The notes below the pieces were generated by a model that did not search any database, had not been told where the DNA came from, and saw only the letters and a list, made by a program, of their open reading frames with translations. From positions 1-56,629 of the forward strand of contig JAXISZ010000013.1 in the NCBI GenBank assembly GCA_034680345.1: a stretch of DNA of 56,629 bases, read 5' to 3'. Position 1 is the stretch's first letter, and every line of letters starts with the position of its first letter. Positions 35,025 through 44,423 of the stretch are shown one piece after another. The position numbers were made by a program, and so were the translations under genes. Source of the stretch: SXZD01 sp034680345. GTDB lineage: Bacteria > Pseudomonadota > Gammaproteobacteria > Burkholderiales > Burkholderiaceae_B.

Positions 35025-35975
35025 TTATTCGTTAAATAACGAACTGACAGAATCTGATCTCAAAATTCGACGAATGGTTTCAGCTAAAAGGTCGGCCACA
35101 CTGAGTTGGCGAATTTTACCTGTGCTTAGTACATCTTCGTTTAGCGGGATTGTATCTGTAACAACCAGTTCATCCAATTGTGACTCATTAACTCTAGAAA
35201 CTGCTTCACCTGATAATACAGGGTGGGTACAATAAGCCAGAACTTTCATTGCGCCATGAGCTTTAAGTGCGGCGGCGGCCTTGCACAGGGTGTTTGCAGT
35301 GTCAACCATGTCATCCATGATGACACAGGTTCTGTCTTTCACATCCCCGATTAAGTTCATGACTTCGGCAACGTTGGCGCGAGGGCGACGTTTATCAATA
35401 ATCGCTAAGTCCACGTCCAATCTCTTGGCTAATGCGCGCGCGCGCACAACACCGCCAACGTCTGGAGACACAACTATGAGGTTTTCAAAGTTTTGTTTCC
35501 AAACATCGCCTAAGAGCACTGGTGAAGCATAGATATTATCTACAGGGATATCAAAAAAACCTTGAATTTGCTCTGCGTGCAGGTCCATGGTGAGTAAACG
35601 ATCAACCCCAGCAACTTGAAGCATGTTCGCTACAACTTTTGCTGAAATGGCTACTCTTGATGAACGCACGCGTCGGTCCTGACGGGCATATCCAAAGTAT
35701 GGAATGGCAGCGGTAATGCGACCGGCCGAAGCCCTTTTAAGGGCGTCAACCATAAGCATAATCTCCATTAGATTGTCATTGGTGGGCTGGCATGTTGACT
35801 GCAGTACGAAGACTTCTTTACCGCGAACATTTTCATTGATTTCAACTGTAGCCTCACCATCAGAAAAACGGCCAATATTGGCTTTGCCTAATGGGATTGC
35901 AAGACTTTTAGCAACCGATGCAGCTAATTCTGGATTGGCATTGCCTGTGAATAACATCAAGCCTTCTTGTGACAC
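35025..35975 (-). CDS. prs: Ribose-phosphate pyrophosphokinase
   Basis: Makes PRPP from ribose 5-phosphate and ATP for nucleotide, histidine and tryptophan synthesis. 316 residues from the GTG at 35975, which has GAGG six bases upstream and yields the family N terminus SQEGLMLFTGNANPELA. The frame extends to a TTG at 35987, judged unlikely. Motifs: FSDGEATVEINENVRG, the ATP loop YARQDR, metal-binding DLHAEQIQGFF, and the PRPP loop VIMDDMVDTANT. Confidence 0.96.
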   Translation of the reverse strand: MSQEGLMLFTGNANPELAASVAKSLAIPLGKANIGRFSDGEATVEINENVRGKEVFVLQSTCQPTNDNLMEIMLMVDALKRASAGRITAAIPYFGYARQDRRVRSSRVAISAKVVANMLQVAGVDRLLTMDLHAEQIQGFFDIPVDNIYASPVLLGDVWKQNFENLIVVSPDVGGVVRARALAKRLDVDLAIIDKRRPRANVAEVMNLIGDVKDRTCVIMDDMVDTANTLCKAAAALKAHGAMKVLAYCTHPVLSGEAVSRVNESQLDELVVTDTIPLNEDVLSTGKIRQLSVADLLAETIRRILRSDSVSSLFNE

Positions 35976-36019
35976 GATCGGCCTCAAATGTGTAGAATTT
36001 TATGCCTAAAAGCACTTTT

Positions 36020-36051
36020 AAAAAAACAGGGACCAGAAAATCTGGCCCCTG
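36020..36051 (-). terminator. Terminator after tRNA-Gln
   Basis: On the minus strand CAGGGGCCAG and CTGGTCCCTG form a 10-base stem (one G-T pair) with a five-base loop, followed by seven Ts (36026-36020). It lies nine bases after the tRNA CCA end, before prs, so prs must have its own promoter in 35976-36020. Confidence 0.9.
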
Positions 36052-36059
36052 CCTGTCTA

Positions 36060-36136
36060 TGGCTGGGGAGGAAGGATTCGAACCCTCGCATGCCGGAATC
36101 AAAATCCGGAGCCTTAACCAGCTTGGCGACTCCCCA
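36060..36136 (-). tRNA. tRNA-Gln (anticodon TTG)
   Basis: 77 bases on the minus strand including an encoded CCA end (36060-36062). Acceptor arms TGGGGAG and CTCCCCA pair fully. The anticodon stem CCGGA/TCCGG encloses TTTTGAT, whose central TTG reads CAA and, by wobble, CAG. The T arm contains GGTTCGAATCC. It lies 15 bases after ispE and may be co-transcribed with lolB-ispE. Confidence 0.97.
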
Positions 36137-36151
36137 AAAACTAGGCTACGA

Positions 36152-37105
36152 TTAACGTACCATTAGATTTTTCATATTAACAAACGACAAGGTTTTACAT
36201 GCTTTAACTTGCCATGCCTTTTTTTCAGGCGTTGCAATTAAGCGTCTAATTTCTTGCGCAGCTTTATTCGCTTGGTTTGTAGTACTGTACACAGCAAACA
36301 CTGCGCTGCCAGATCCTGTCATACGACTAAAAACCGGCTTTAGTTCTAGCGCTAAACAATCAAATAAAGCTAAACCTTCTTTAATCTGCGGGCACAAGGT
36401 GCTCGCGACTAACTCAAGATCGTTTTTACAGTGATTTTTAATAAAACTAAACAAATCACACGTATCAGAAAAACCAAAGATCCGTATTTTGACGCTATCG
36501 TGATCTCGTGTCAAATCGGGATGAGAAAAAATGCGTTTTGTAGATAAATTGTTGGGTGGTTTTATGATGACAAGGGGTATTTCGGGCAATTCTAAAGGGG
36601 TGATTTGTTCGCCAATGCCTTCAACAAAAGCAGTTTGGCATTGCCCTTTTTGGCCAATAAAAAAGGGAATGTCAGCGCCAAGGCTTGAACCTAGGGTATG
36701 CAGTGTTTGTTTTGAGCAGGTTTTTTTTAATTCGGGTAGTAATTCTTGTAATGCCAGCATTGTGTAGGCAGCATCAGCGCTACCACCACCCATACCAGCT
36801 CCGTCAGGAATATTTTTTTTTAATGCAATGTTTACGCCTTGTGTTAAGAGGTGCTCAGGGGTATTTGCCTCTTTGGAAAGTATTTTTTTTACAGCACGTA
36901 CAACCAGATCGTTGTTTGGCAGCACTTTTTGCAGTCCTCCAAAGCGATTAATTTCGGATGAGTTATTGGTCTCTAGGCTTAGCTCATCAAACCAATTGAT
37001 TGGGCAAAATATACTTTCAATCTTGTGGTAGCCATTGTCGTAACGCCCCGTAATATGTAAAAATAAGTTAATTTTTGCTGGTACGCGCAGTGTAATACGG
37101 TTCAT
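36152..37105 (-). CDS. ispE: 4-diphosphocytidyl-2-C-methyl-D-erythritol kinase
   Basis: GHMP kinase of the MEP pathway to isoprenoids. 317 residues, somewhat longer than the usual 280-300. N terminus VPAKINLFLHITGRYDNGYHKIES and the GHMP ATP loop IPDGAGMGGGSADAA are present, and SRMTGSGSAVFAVY near the C terminus. The catalytic aspartate is in the ADIPFF motif (GSSLGADIPFFI). It lies downstream of lolB with a six-base gap, then tRNA-Gln and prs, a standard betaproteobacterial order. Confidence 0.96.
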   Translation of the reverse strand: MNRITLRVPAKINLFLHITGRYDNGYHKIESIFCPINWFDELSLETNNSSEINRFGGLQKVLPNNDLVVRAVKKILSKEANTPEHLLTQGVNIALKKNIPDGAGMGGGSADAAYTMLALQELLPELKKTCSKQTLHTLGSSLGADIPFFIGQKGQCQTAFVEGIGEQITPLELPEIPLVIIKPPNNLSTKRIFSHPDLTRDHDSVKIRIFGFSDTCDLFSFIKNHCKNDLELVASTLCPQIKEGLALFDCLALELKPVFSRMTGSGSAVFAVYSTTNQANKAAQEIRRLIATPEKKAWQVKACKTLSFVNMKNLMVR

Positions 37106-37111
37106 GCTGAC

Positions 37112-37705
37112 TTAATCATCTTCATTGGGAAGAATGTCTATTGTTAAAAAGCCTTCTTTTTCGTCTTTGAATTCAAATTTTATGTGTTTTTTTTGTCTTT
37201 CAATATGCCATCCAAGCGGGAGATTGTTTTTTATGTGCCTTTTTTTACGATTAGGTCTTAATTCAGCAATTATGGCTTGACCTGGTAAAGGTAGGCGAAA
37301 TAAAGTTGTAAACAACTCGTCCCAGTTTTGCATTTTTTGCATCGGGTTTTGTTGGTTGTATAAAATAACTTCTTCTTTGTTTTGGTAAATTTCTGCTAAT
37401 CGTGTGCCGACTATAGAGTCTATTGCTAAGTAGGCACGTTCTGGTGATGAAAAATTGTTTTCGAGGCCATAAAAACTGGCCCATTCATATTCGCCATGAA
37501 TAGCGTCTCGTACAATTTTTTCAGTAGTTATGAATTGGTAGCGAATGGCAAAGCGACCTGTACTACAAAAATTTTGTTGTTCTTGACAATTGATCCCATG
37601 GATTGGTTGTTTTTTGCCTAGTCCAGCGCAACTTGCAAGCGCTACACTGATGAAAACAAGGGTTACTATCCTTATTAGAACGTAATTGATTGTATCGGTT
37701 TTCAT
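37112..37705 (-). CDS. lolB: Outer-membrane lipoprotein LolB
   Basis: Receives lipoproteins from LolA and inserts them in the outer membrane. 197 residues. A lipoprotein signal (hydrophobic about 8-25) ends in the lipobox LASC with Cys26; residue 27 is Ala rather than Asp, consistent with outer-membrane sorting. The mature part has the FAIRY and GEYEW strands of the LolB fold and a PLPG motif. Sequence is divergent, so the call leans on the lolB-ispE neighbourhood as well as the lipobox. Confidence 0.85.
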   Translation of the reverse strand: MKTDTINYVLIRIVTLVFISVALASCAGLGKKQPIHGINCQEQQNFCSTGRFAIRYQFITTEKIVRDAIHGEYEWASFYGLENNFSSPERAYLAIDSIVGTRLAEIYQNKEEVILYNQQNPMQKMQNWDELFTTLFRLPLPGQAIIAELRPNRKKRHIKNNLPLGWHIERQKKHIKFEFKDEKEGFLTIDILPNEDD

Positions 37706-37716
37706 GTGGCTAAGAA

Positions 37717-39495
37717 TTACAGTTCCTCAATGCCTAAGCGGATTAAGGTTTTTTTTAAGACATCTGCTGTGTTAGCGTTTTTGATGACACTTCGCCATAA
37801 GGCCTTAGCGGATTCACTATCACCTGTAACCCAAAGTATTTCGCCAAGATGAATTGCTATTTCAGCATCTGCTTTCATACGATAAGCTTTTTGTAAAAGA
37901 CTGAGCGCTTGTTGGTGATTCCCAATTTTGAAAAAAACCCAGCCCAATGAATCCAGTATAAATGCATCATCGGGCGCTAATTCAATAGCTTTTTCAATTA
38001 GTGTTTTTGCTTCATCCAATCGCAAATTGCGATCTGCAAGTGCGTAGCCTAAAGCATTATATGCATGCGGGTTATTGGGTTGTAGCGCTATTACACGGCG
38101 TAAATTATCTTCCATTAGCTCCATTTGATTTAATTTTTCCGCTAACATGGCCTGTTCGTAGAGAAGGTCGGGGTGATTAGGGTATAGCTGTATTGCCTTT
38201 GTAATTACGGATATCGCAGCTTCTGTTTGTTCTTGTTCTCTTAACAACTGAGCTTCGGTTAATATGATTTGAATCTGTTCTTTTTCGGTATTACCATTTA
38301 GTGATCGTACTAATTTTAGCGCGGAGGTGTGTTGATTGAGTTTACCTAATAGTAAGGCGCGTCTAAGATGAATGGCAATTTCTAGGTTTGGCTTTGTAAC
38401 TTGTTCTAACCAATACAGAGCTTCTTCAAATTCTTGATTTTCTTCAAATAGTTGTCCTAGTGCAACATAAAGAATAGCTGGGTTGCGTTCAATTTCGTTA
38501 TCAGGGAGCTTTAAGTACTGATTTAGAAATTGTTTGGCTGCGTAACGGTCGTTTTGTTGAATACAGAGTCCTGCCAAAATAAAGAGGTGTTCGGGGTTTT
38601 CTGGTGTTTGGGTGGCAATAGTTTCCATCCAAGCTCTGGCTTTGGCCCAATTTTGATTGTTGATGTAAAGGCGCGCAAGAGCTGTCATTATTTCAGTTTG
38701 AAGCGGGTGTCGTTTTAAAAAACTTTCAAGTACTTCGATACTGGTTTTTGAGTTTTCAGAAGATATTTCAAGATATTGTATAAGTATTAAGGCATTGGTT
38801 GGCGTATCTTGCAATTCTAGTAGCTTGGTTGCGTGTTCAACTGCTTTAGAGGAAAAGTTTGCTAGATAGGCTTGGTTGGCTAATATGCGTTGCGCTTCCA
38901 CTTGGTCTAAGTCGTTTTGAAACACCTCTAATAAAATTTCATAAGCCAATTCACGCTCGTCAGAGCGAAGTACTTGACGTTGTGCTTGTTCAAAAGGGTT
39001 ATATTCTAGAGTTTTTCCAATTTCTAAAGATTTTTGATACTCTAGTTTATCTGCCTTAAATTTTTCTAAAATCTTCGGTTTTGCTTCTTCAATTTGACCT
39101 TTAGAAATTTGCAATGTAGTTAATGCTTGTTGTGCAATCGGATTATTAGGAGCCAGCTCTGACCAAAGACGTGCAGCTTCAAGTGTTTGGTCTGTGATTT
39201 GTTGTTGAATTGCTATCTCAAGGGCACGTTTGGCTAGCCTCGGGTCTTTTGTTTTTTTTGCCAATGATAAGTATGTTGCAAATCCGGTGGCAGCTTGCTC
39301 CCTTTGTATCGCAAATTCTGACGCTAGTAACTGAAAAAGAGTGATAGCATCGAGTTCTAGGCTGGGAATGTTTTCATTGGGATTCTGATTTGTTTGTGCA
39401 ACGCTTGGTTTTAACAATACGTTAAGTGACAAAAGCAGCACAATTAAAAATCGGAGCGTAAATTTTGTAGTTAATCGTTTTTTATTTGGACTCAT
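37717..39495 (-). CDS. Exported TPR-repeat protein
   Basis: 592 residues with an N-terminal signal sequence (hydrophobic core about 13-33, cleavage likely near SVAQ). Many tetratricopeptide repeats follow: clear ones include LYEQAMLAEKLNQMELMEDNLRRVIALQPNNPHAYNALGYALADRN and IELAPDDAFILDSLGWVFFKIGNHQQALSLLQKAY near the C terminus. It is the large TPR protein usually found next to lolB in betaproteobacteria, where it may help envelope assembly; its exact role is not known to me. Divergent from mutM. Confidence 0.88.
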   Translation of the reverse strand: MSPNKKRLTTKFTLRFLIVLLLSLNVLLKPSVAQTNQNPNENIPSLELDAITLFQLLASEFAIQREQAATGFATYLSLAKKTKDPRLAKRALEIAIQQQITDQTLEAARLWSELAPNNPIAQQALTTLQISKGQIEEAKPKILEKFKADKLEYQKSLEIGKTLEYNPFEQAQRQVLRSDERELAYEILLEVFQNDLDQVEAQRILANQAYLANFSSKAVEHATKLLELQDTPTNALILIQYLEISSENSKTSIEVLESFLKRHPLQTEIMTALARLYINNQNWAKARAWMETIATQTPENPEHLFILAGLCIQQNDRYAAKQFLNQYLKLPDNEIERNPAILYVALGQLFEENQEFEEALYWLEQVTKPNLEIAIHLRRALLLGKLNQHTSALKLVRSLNGNTEKEQIQIILTEAQLLREQEQTEAAISVITKAIQLYPNHPDLLYEQAMLAEKLNQMELMEDNLRRVIALQPNNPHAYNALGYALADRNLRLDEAKTLIEKAIELAPDDAFILDSLGWVFFKIGNHQQALSLLQKAYRMKADAEIAIHLGEILWVTGDSESAKALWRSVIKNANTADVLKKTLIRLGIEEL

Positions 39496-39670
39496 TTGTT
39501 GACCCTATTGAGCTTGTAAGGACATTAGATCTGTTTCTTTTGACAAGAAATTTCCGAGGTTTCTGTGACTTTCCAATACAATAACACTTTCATTAAACTT
39601 TAGTGTTTTTTGTGTTGTTTATGCCTGATAGGTTTAGGCATTTGTGCTTACATAAACTTTCTTTTTAAAT

Positions 39671-40489
39671 ATGCCTGAATTACCAGAGGTTGAGATTACC
39701 CGTATTGGGGTGGAATCTCATTTTTTAAATTGTAAGCTCACTGAGGTAGAGGTACGTCAAGCGCAATTGCGTTGGCCTGTTGATATTGAGTGGTCATCGT
39801 TTGCTGGGCAGATGTTACAAGCTGTTAAACGGCGCTCTAAATATCTGTTGTTAGAATTTTCAACGGGATCGGTGGCTATTCATTTAGGTATGTCTGGGTC
39901 CTTACGGGTTTTGAGTGTTGAAAGTCCATGGCAGTTACATGAGCACTTGCAGTTCGTGTTTGGTAAAAAAGTTTTGCGTTTATACGATCCAAGACGTTTT
40001 GGTAGTGTCTTTGCAATTGGTCAACATGAAAAGATAGCAATTCACCCCCGTTTTCTGCATTTGGGCGTTGAACCATTTTCTCAACAGTTTTCACCATTGC
40101 ATTTGTACGCAGCGAGTCGAGGAAAATCTTTGTCTTGTAAGGCATTTTTATTGCAGGCAAAGGCGGTTGTTGGGGTAGGGAATATATACGCTTCGGAAAG
40201 TTTATTTCGTGCAGGTATTCGCCCTACACGTGCGGCAGGTCAATTAACACAAAACGATTGCCAGCTTCTGTTTAAAGCCATTTTGGATGTGTTGTCTGAA
40301 GCGATAGATGCTGGTGGTTCAAGTTTGCGAAATTTTGCTGATGTTGCTGGAGAATTGGGGTGTTTTCAAACAAAAACTTCAGTCTATGACCGTGAGTCCA
40401 TGCCATGCAAAACATGTAAAACACCTATAAGGCGAATTACTCAAAATCAAAGGTCTACGTTTTATTGTTCAGTGTGTCAGCCAAAATGA
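39671..40489 (+). CDS. mutM: Formamidopyrimidine-DNA glycosylase (Fpg/MutM)
   Basis: Bifunctional glycosylase/AP lyase that removes 8-oxoguanine and formamidopyrimidines. 272 residues. Starts PELPEVE with the catalytic Pro2 and Glu3; Lys in KRRSKYLLLE; H2TH helix region LLQAKAVVGVGNIYASESLFRAGI; C-terminal zinc finger with CKTC and CSVC. Its stop overlaps the mutY ATG by four bases, so the two arms of the GO repair system are translated together. Confidence 0.97.
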   Translation: MPELPEVEITRIGVESHFLNCKLTEVEVRQAQLRWPVDIEWSSFAGQMLQAVKRRSKYLLLEFSTGSVAIHLGMSGSLRVLSVESPWQLHEHLQFVFGKKVLRLYDPRRFGSVFAIGQHEKIAIHPRFLHLGVEPFSQQFSPLHLYAASRGKSLSCKAFLLQAKAVVGVGNIYASESLFRAGIRPTRAAGQLTQNDCQLLFKAILDVLSEAIDAGGSSLRNFADVAGELGCFQTKTSVYDRESMPCKTCKTPIRRITQNQRSTFYCSVCQPK

Positions 40490-41493
40490 GTATATTGAAT
40501 GTGTCTTCAGATTTTAGCCGGTTGGTGGTTCAATGGCAGCTTTGCTGTGGTCGTCATGATTTGCCTTGGCAAAATACCCGCGATCCTTACCGCATTTGGT
40601 TATCAGAAGTTATGTTACAGCAAACGCAAGTTACCACTGTCATCGCTTATTTTAATCGTTTTATCCAGCAATTTCCTACCGTCCATCATTTAGCACGTGC
40701 AACAGAGTCTGAGGTGATGCGTTTATGGGCAGGGCTAGGTTATTATAGTCGAGCTAAGAATTTGCTGGCATGTGCTCAGAAAATTTGTCAGGACCATGGC
40801 GGTTTTTTTCCTTTGAAAGTTTCAGCCTTAATCGGCTTACCTGGAATTGGACGCTCTACTGCAGGAGCTATTTTATCTTTAAGTCATTTTTTGGCAGCAC
40901 CTATTTTGGATGGTAACGTACGCCGTGTTTTTGCCCGTTATTTTGCTATATTTGGTGATACTACCAGTAGCAAGGTGCAAGCCCAGTTATGGGAATTGGC
41001 TGAGGCGCTTTTGCCTGAAGACGAGTCGGTTGCTGCGTATAACCAAGGATTGATGGATTTAGGCGCACAGGTTTGTACTAGACGCAATCCGAGTTGTAAC
41101 ATTTGCCCATTAAAAGTTGGTTGTATGGCTAGAACTGAGGGTTTGGTAGACCGTTTACCGGAGCCTAAGTTAAAGACAATTCGTAAGGAAGAGTATTACC
41201 AAGTTCTTTTATATCGTTGTCAGTCGAAAATCTGGTTACAGCCTCGACCTGTTCGCGGTGTTTGGTCGGGGTTATGGATGGCACCAATGCTAAAGTTATC
41301 TTGTGCTCAGAATCAGCCAGTAGTCATTCATGAATTAACGCACCGACGTTATTTTTTATATCCAGAATGGGTTGTTAATCAATTACCAGACAGTGATTCT
41401 CTAGGTGCATGGTTTGATTTAGATTTGAAAAATGCCCCTGGTGTGCCTGCTTGTTTGCAAAAAATTTTGCATTTTGTGCAAGTTATCAAATAA
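40486..41493 (+). CDS. mutY: Adenine DNA glycosylase MutY
   Basis: Removes adenine mispaired with 8-oxoguanine. 335 residues from the ATG at 40486 that overlaps the mutM stop (ATGA); a TTG at 40465 is in frame but less likely. Catalytic Glu41 in SEVMLQQTQV and Asp142 in LDGNVRRV, hairpin GLPGIGRSTAG, and the 4Fe-4S ligands C197, C204, C207, C213. The C-terminal NUDIX-like domain that reads 8-oxoG follows from about residue 230. Confidence 0.97.
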   Translation: MSILNVSSDFSRLVVQWQLCCGRHDLPWQNTRDPYRIWLSEVMLQQTQVTTVIAYFNRFIQQFPTVHHLARATESEVMRLWAGLGYYSRAKNLLACAQKICQDHGGFFPLKVSALIGLPGIGRSTAGAILSLSHFLAAPILDGNVRRVFARYFAIFGDTTSSKVQAQLWELAEALLPEDESVAAYNQGLMDLGAQVCTRRNPSCNICPLKVGCMARTEGLVDRLPEPKLKTIRKEEYYQVLLYRCQSKIWLQPRPVRGVWSGLWMAPMLKLSCAQNQPVVIHELTHRRYFLYPEWVVNQLPDSDSLGAWFDLDLKNAPGVPACLQKILHFVQVIK

Positions 41494-41567
41494 CATAGAT
41501 TACCGTTGTTGGTCAGAATGAACTCAGAGTTATACGAGATTTAGTTGATATACTGTAAAAATTTGAA

Positions 41568-42434
41568 TTATGTTTTATGAATAACACGGTGGCGCACCAA
41601 AGTGGTTTGTATATTATCTAACGGATCTTGATCAAACCGTTTGGCCAGTTCTTCTGCTACATAAACAGAGCGGTGTTGCCCACCAGTGCAGCCAATTGCG
41701 ATTGTTAAGTAGCTGCGGTGCTCAAAATGATATTTTGGCAACCATTTGCGTATAAAAAATTCAATGTCAGCAATAAAATCAGCCACCATAGGTTGTTCAG
41801 AGAAAAAATCGCAAATGATTGCATCTTGTCCACTGAAAGAACGCAACTCTTTGTTATAGTGGGGGTTTGGTAGACAACGGGCATCAAAAACCAAATCTGC
41901 GTCGGTGGGCGTACGGCGCTTAAAGCCAAAGCTTTCAAATACAATGGTCACTTTTGACGCTTTAGCGCTTACGGTGTTATTGATCCAGTGTTTTAAAGTG
42001 TTGGGTTGTAAGTGGGTCGTGTCAATTCGGTCACCAAGTTTTTCAATTAATCTTAGAGTTTTTCGTTCAAATTGTACGCATTCTTCAATGGTGGCACTAC
42101 CATCTAGTTGGGCTTGGGCTGGATGCTTTCGACGACTTTCAGAGTATCGCGTTACGATGATATCGTCGTTGGCATCCAAAAACAACAGTCGGACATCGTG
42201 GTTAAGCTGCTGTAAGGTATTGATGTAATTAGGTAAAGATTTTAAAAGATCGCCCATCCGTGCATCTATGGCAACTGCAACTTCCTGCTGTTTTTGTTTG
42301 TCTAGGCGAGCGACCAGATCCGGTAGAAAATCGGGAGGTAAGTTATCAATACAAAAGAAACCTTGGTCTTCAAGTGCTTTAAGGGCTACTGATTTTCCAG
42401 AACCAGATAATCCGCTGATTAAAATAACTTTCAT
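41568..42434 (-). CDS. rapZ: RNase adapter protein RapZ
   Basis: P-loop protein; in E. coli it guides RNase E to the GlmZ small RNA to control amino-sugar synthesis. 288 residues (284 in E. coli). Walker A GLSGSGKS at 8-15; the conserved C-terminal IGCTGGQHRSVYVAEEL. Lies in the hprK-ptsN-hpf-rpoN cluster, as usual. Its RNA target here is unknown. The last genes of the minus run are convergent with mutY, with no obvious terminator in the 74-base gap. Confidence 0.95.
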   Translation of the reverse strand: MKVILISGLSGSGKSVALKALEDQGFFCIDNLPPDFLPDLVARLDKQKQQEVAVAIDARMGDLLKSLPNYINTLQQLNHDVRLLFLDANDDIIVTRYSESRRKHPAQAQLDGSATIEECVQFERKTLRLIEKLGDRIDTTHLQPNTLKHWINNTVSAKASKVTIVFESFGFKRRTPTDADLVFDARCLPNPHYNKELRSFSGQDAIICDFFSEQPMVADFIADIEFFIRKWLPKYHFEHRSYLTIAIGCTGGQHRSVYVAEELAKRFDQDPLDNIQTTLVRHRVIHKT

Positions 42435-42476
42435 AATTTGCTTACATGATTATCCATGAATTTTAATATTATAAAT

Positions 42477-43454
42477 CTATGAAGATTTATAAGGCGTTTC
42501 ATTCAATGTAGGTTTGTAAACAGGCAGGCTATTTTCTGCAGCGATTTGGGCTTCTTGTTTACGAATGAAATCAGCTAGGGTGTCAATCCCACGCATTTGC
42601 AAAATTGTATTTCGAACTGCTGCTTCAAGTAGCACTGCTAAGTTTCTTCCAGCTGCAACAGGTAGCGTGACTTTACGAATAGGTAAACCTAAAACATTTT
42701 GGTACTCAGGCTGTAGCGGTAAACGTTCCTGCGTCAGCTCTAAGGATGCTTTACGAGCCAAATGAACGATTAGTTTAAGTCGCATTTTGCGACGCACAGC
42801 GGTTTCTCCAAAAATTGATTTTATATCAAGCAATCCCAAGCCACGCACCTCTAATAAATTGCGTAAAATTTCTGGGCATCTGCCCTCAATATAATTAGGA
42901 GCCTCTCTAGCAAACTCTACCGCGTCGTCAGCTACTAGTCCGTGCCCTCGGGAAATTAATTCAAGGCCAAGTTCGCTTTTTCCAAGACCTGATTCACCGC
43001 TGATAAGAACGCCCATACCTAGAACATCCATATAAACGCCGTGCATTACACAGGTGGGCGCGAGCCATTTATTTATAAAAACCCTTAAAAAATCAATAAT
43101 TTGAGCGGCTGATACTGGGGTTGTTAGTAATGGAACATGGTGTTGATTGCAGGCGCTTAACAGATCAGCATGGGGGGCAAATCCTTCTGCCACAATGACA
43201 GCTGGAGGATTCCCAGACATAAGTTTCCTCATTTGCGCTTCGCGTCTTTGTGGGTCAATGCGGCTAAAGTATTCAATTTCTTGTTGGCCAAAAACTTGAA
43301 TTCGACTAGGGTGAATAACGTTCAGGTGGCCGACAATTTCTGAAGATGAGAAGCATTCTAGGTCTATGATACGATTGCCGCCTTCAAAACCCGCTACCCA
43401 TTGAAATTTTAATTTTTCTGTATTTGCATTAATTAGGTCGCTGAGTCTTTTCAT
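42477..43454 (-). CDS. hprK: HPr kinase/phosphorylase
   Basis: Phosphorylates and dephosphorylates a serine of HPr-type phosphocarriers. 325 residues with Walker A GESGLGKS at 153-160, the VADDAVEF segment and the signature EVRGLGLLDIKSIFG. In proteobacteria it goes with the nitrogen PTS, here represented by the neighbouring ptsN. No HPr gene is in the window. ptsN stops six bases upstream. Confidence 0.96.
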   Translation of the reverse strand: MKRLSDLINANTEKLKFQWVAGFEGGNRIIDLECFSSSEIVGHLNVIHPSRIQVFGQQEIEYFSRIDPQRREAQMRKLMSGNPPAVIVAEGFAPHADLLSACNQHHVPLLTTPVSAAQIIDFLRVFINKWLAPTCVMHGVYMDVLGMGVLISGESGLGKSELGLELISRGHGLVADDAVEFAREAPNYIEGRCPEILRNLLEVRGLGLLDIKSIFGETAVRRKMRLKLIVHLARKASLELTQERLPLQPEYQNVLGLPIRKVTLPVAAGRNLAVLLEAAVRNTILQMRGIDTLADFIRKQEAQIAAENSLPVYKPTLNETPYKSS

Positions 43455-43460
43455 GATCGG

Positions 43461-43925
43461 TCATCGATTAAGTGGGGTCCACTGATGAATAAGCTTGTAA
43501 ACTTCGGCAGGGTCTTGGCTGTTGCATAGATGATTTCGAAAGGTTTTTTCCGAAAGCATCTGTGCCAGTTCTGATAATAAATCAAGATGTGATTGGTTCG
43601 CAGATTCAGGAACGAGTAAAAAAATCATTAACTTAACTGCTAGTCCATCGGGTGCTTCAAATGGAATTGGATTTTGCACTCGTAGTAAGGCCGAACTTGC
43701 TTTTTTAAGGTTTTTGATTCGTCCGTGTGGTACAGCGACTTGTTGCCCAAGGCCAGTTGAGCCTAAGCGTTCGCGAGCTATAAGGCTGTCAAAGGTTTTA
43801 TCCCGAGCAATACCTAGGTGGTTTTCAAAGAGAATGCTAGCTTGCTCAAATGCACGTTTTTTGCTCGTGGCAACAGCGTTCAGTTGGATATGCTCTAGCG
43901 GTAGAATGTTGGCGATTAGGTTCAT
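43461..43925 (-). CDS. ptsN: PTS-Ntr EIIA protein (PtsN)
   Basis: Phosphoryl acceptor of the nitrogen-related PTS, a regulator of metabolism and potassium transport. 154 residues; the phospho-accepting His67 is in VAVPHGRI, with RERLGSTGLG just before it. Start ATG 43925. Follows a terminator (43980-44005), so a promoter probably lies in 43926-43979. Confidence 0.95.
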   Translation of the reverse strand: MNLIANILPLEHIQLNAVATSKKRAFEQASILFENHLGIARDKTFDSLIARERLGSTGLGQQVAVPHGRIKNLKKASSALLRVQNPIPFEAPDGLAVKLMIFLLVPESANQSHLDLLSELAQMLSEKTFRNHLCNSQDPAEVYKLIHQWTPLNR

Positions 43926-43979
43926 CGCATTTCTTAATGTTTAAGGGTATAACTTATTATACGCTTATGATGCAATGCA

Positions 43980-44005
43980 AAAAAGGTGAGATTGCTCACC
44001 TTTTT
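43980..44005 (-). terminator. Terminator after hpf
   Basis: AAAAAGGTGAG (43980-43990) pairs perfectly with CTCACCTTTTT (43995-44005) over a four-base loop. On the minus strand it lies 25 bases past the hpf stop and splits rpoN-hpf from ptsN-hprK-rapZ. It may work in both directions. Confidence 0.9.
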
Positions 44006-44030
44006 ATTACGTTGTTTTTTGCGTAAAAAA

Positions 44031-44381
44031 TTATTCTGAAGAATCATGATTGATAGAGTCTATCTGTGCAGATTTGTATTTCATTGACTCTCTGTCATGA
44101 CTTTTAGATTTATCTTTGTGGCGTAAAACTTGTCGATCTAGTTTGTCAATCAGGGCATCGATCGCAGCGTATAAGTTTTCATTTGTTGCTTCAACATGAA
44201 TATCTTTGCCCCGAACGTGTAGTGTTATCTCAGCTTTTTGAATTAGTTTTTCAACAGATAGTATTACGGATGCATCTATAACATGGTCAAAATGCCGTTT
44301 TATTTTTTCCATTTTTTCAATAAAATAAGAATGCATGGCCGGTGTGACAACGAGATGATGGCCGGTAATTTTTAAATTCAT
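44031..44381 (-). CDS. hpf: Ribosome hibernation promoting factor
   Basis: Small ribosome-associated protein that helps form inactive 100S ribosomes in stationary phase. 116 residues with the S30AE fold start MNLKITGHHLVVTPAMHSYFIEKM, and the DALIDKLDRQVLRHKDK helix. It lacks the long C-terminal dimerisation domain, so it is the short form. GGAGAG lies ahead of ATG 44381. Sits directly after rpoN, a standard arrangement. Confidence 0.94.
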   Translation of the reverse strand: MNLKITGHHLVVTPAMHSYFIEKMEKIKRHFDHVIDASVILSVEKLIQKAEITLHVRGKDIHVEATNENLYAAIDALIDKLDRQVLRHKDKSKSHDRESMKYKSAQIDSINHDSSE

Positions 44382-44423
44382 GATGGTGCTCTCCTGTCAT
44401 TTTATGCGTGGTCACGGTCTTTT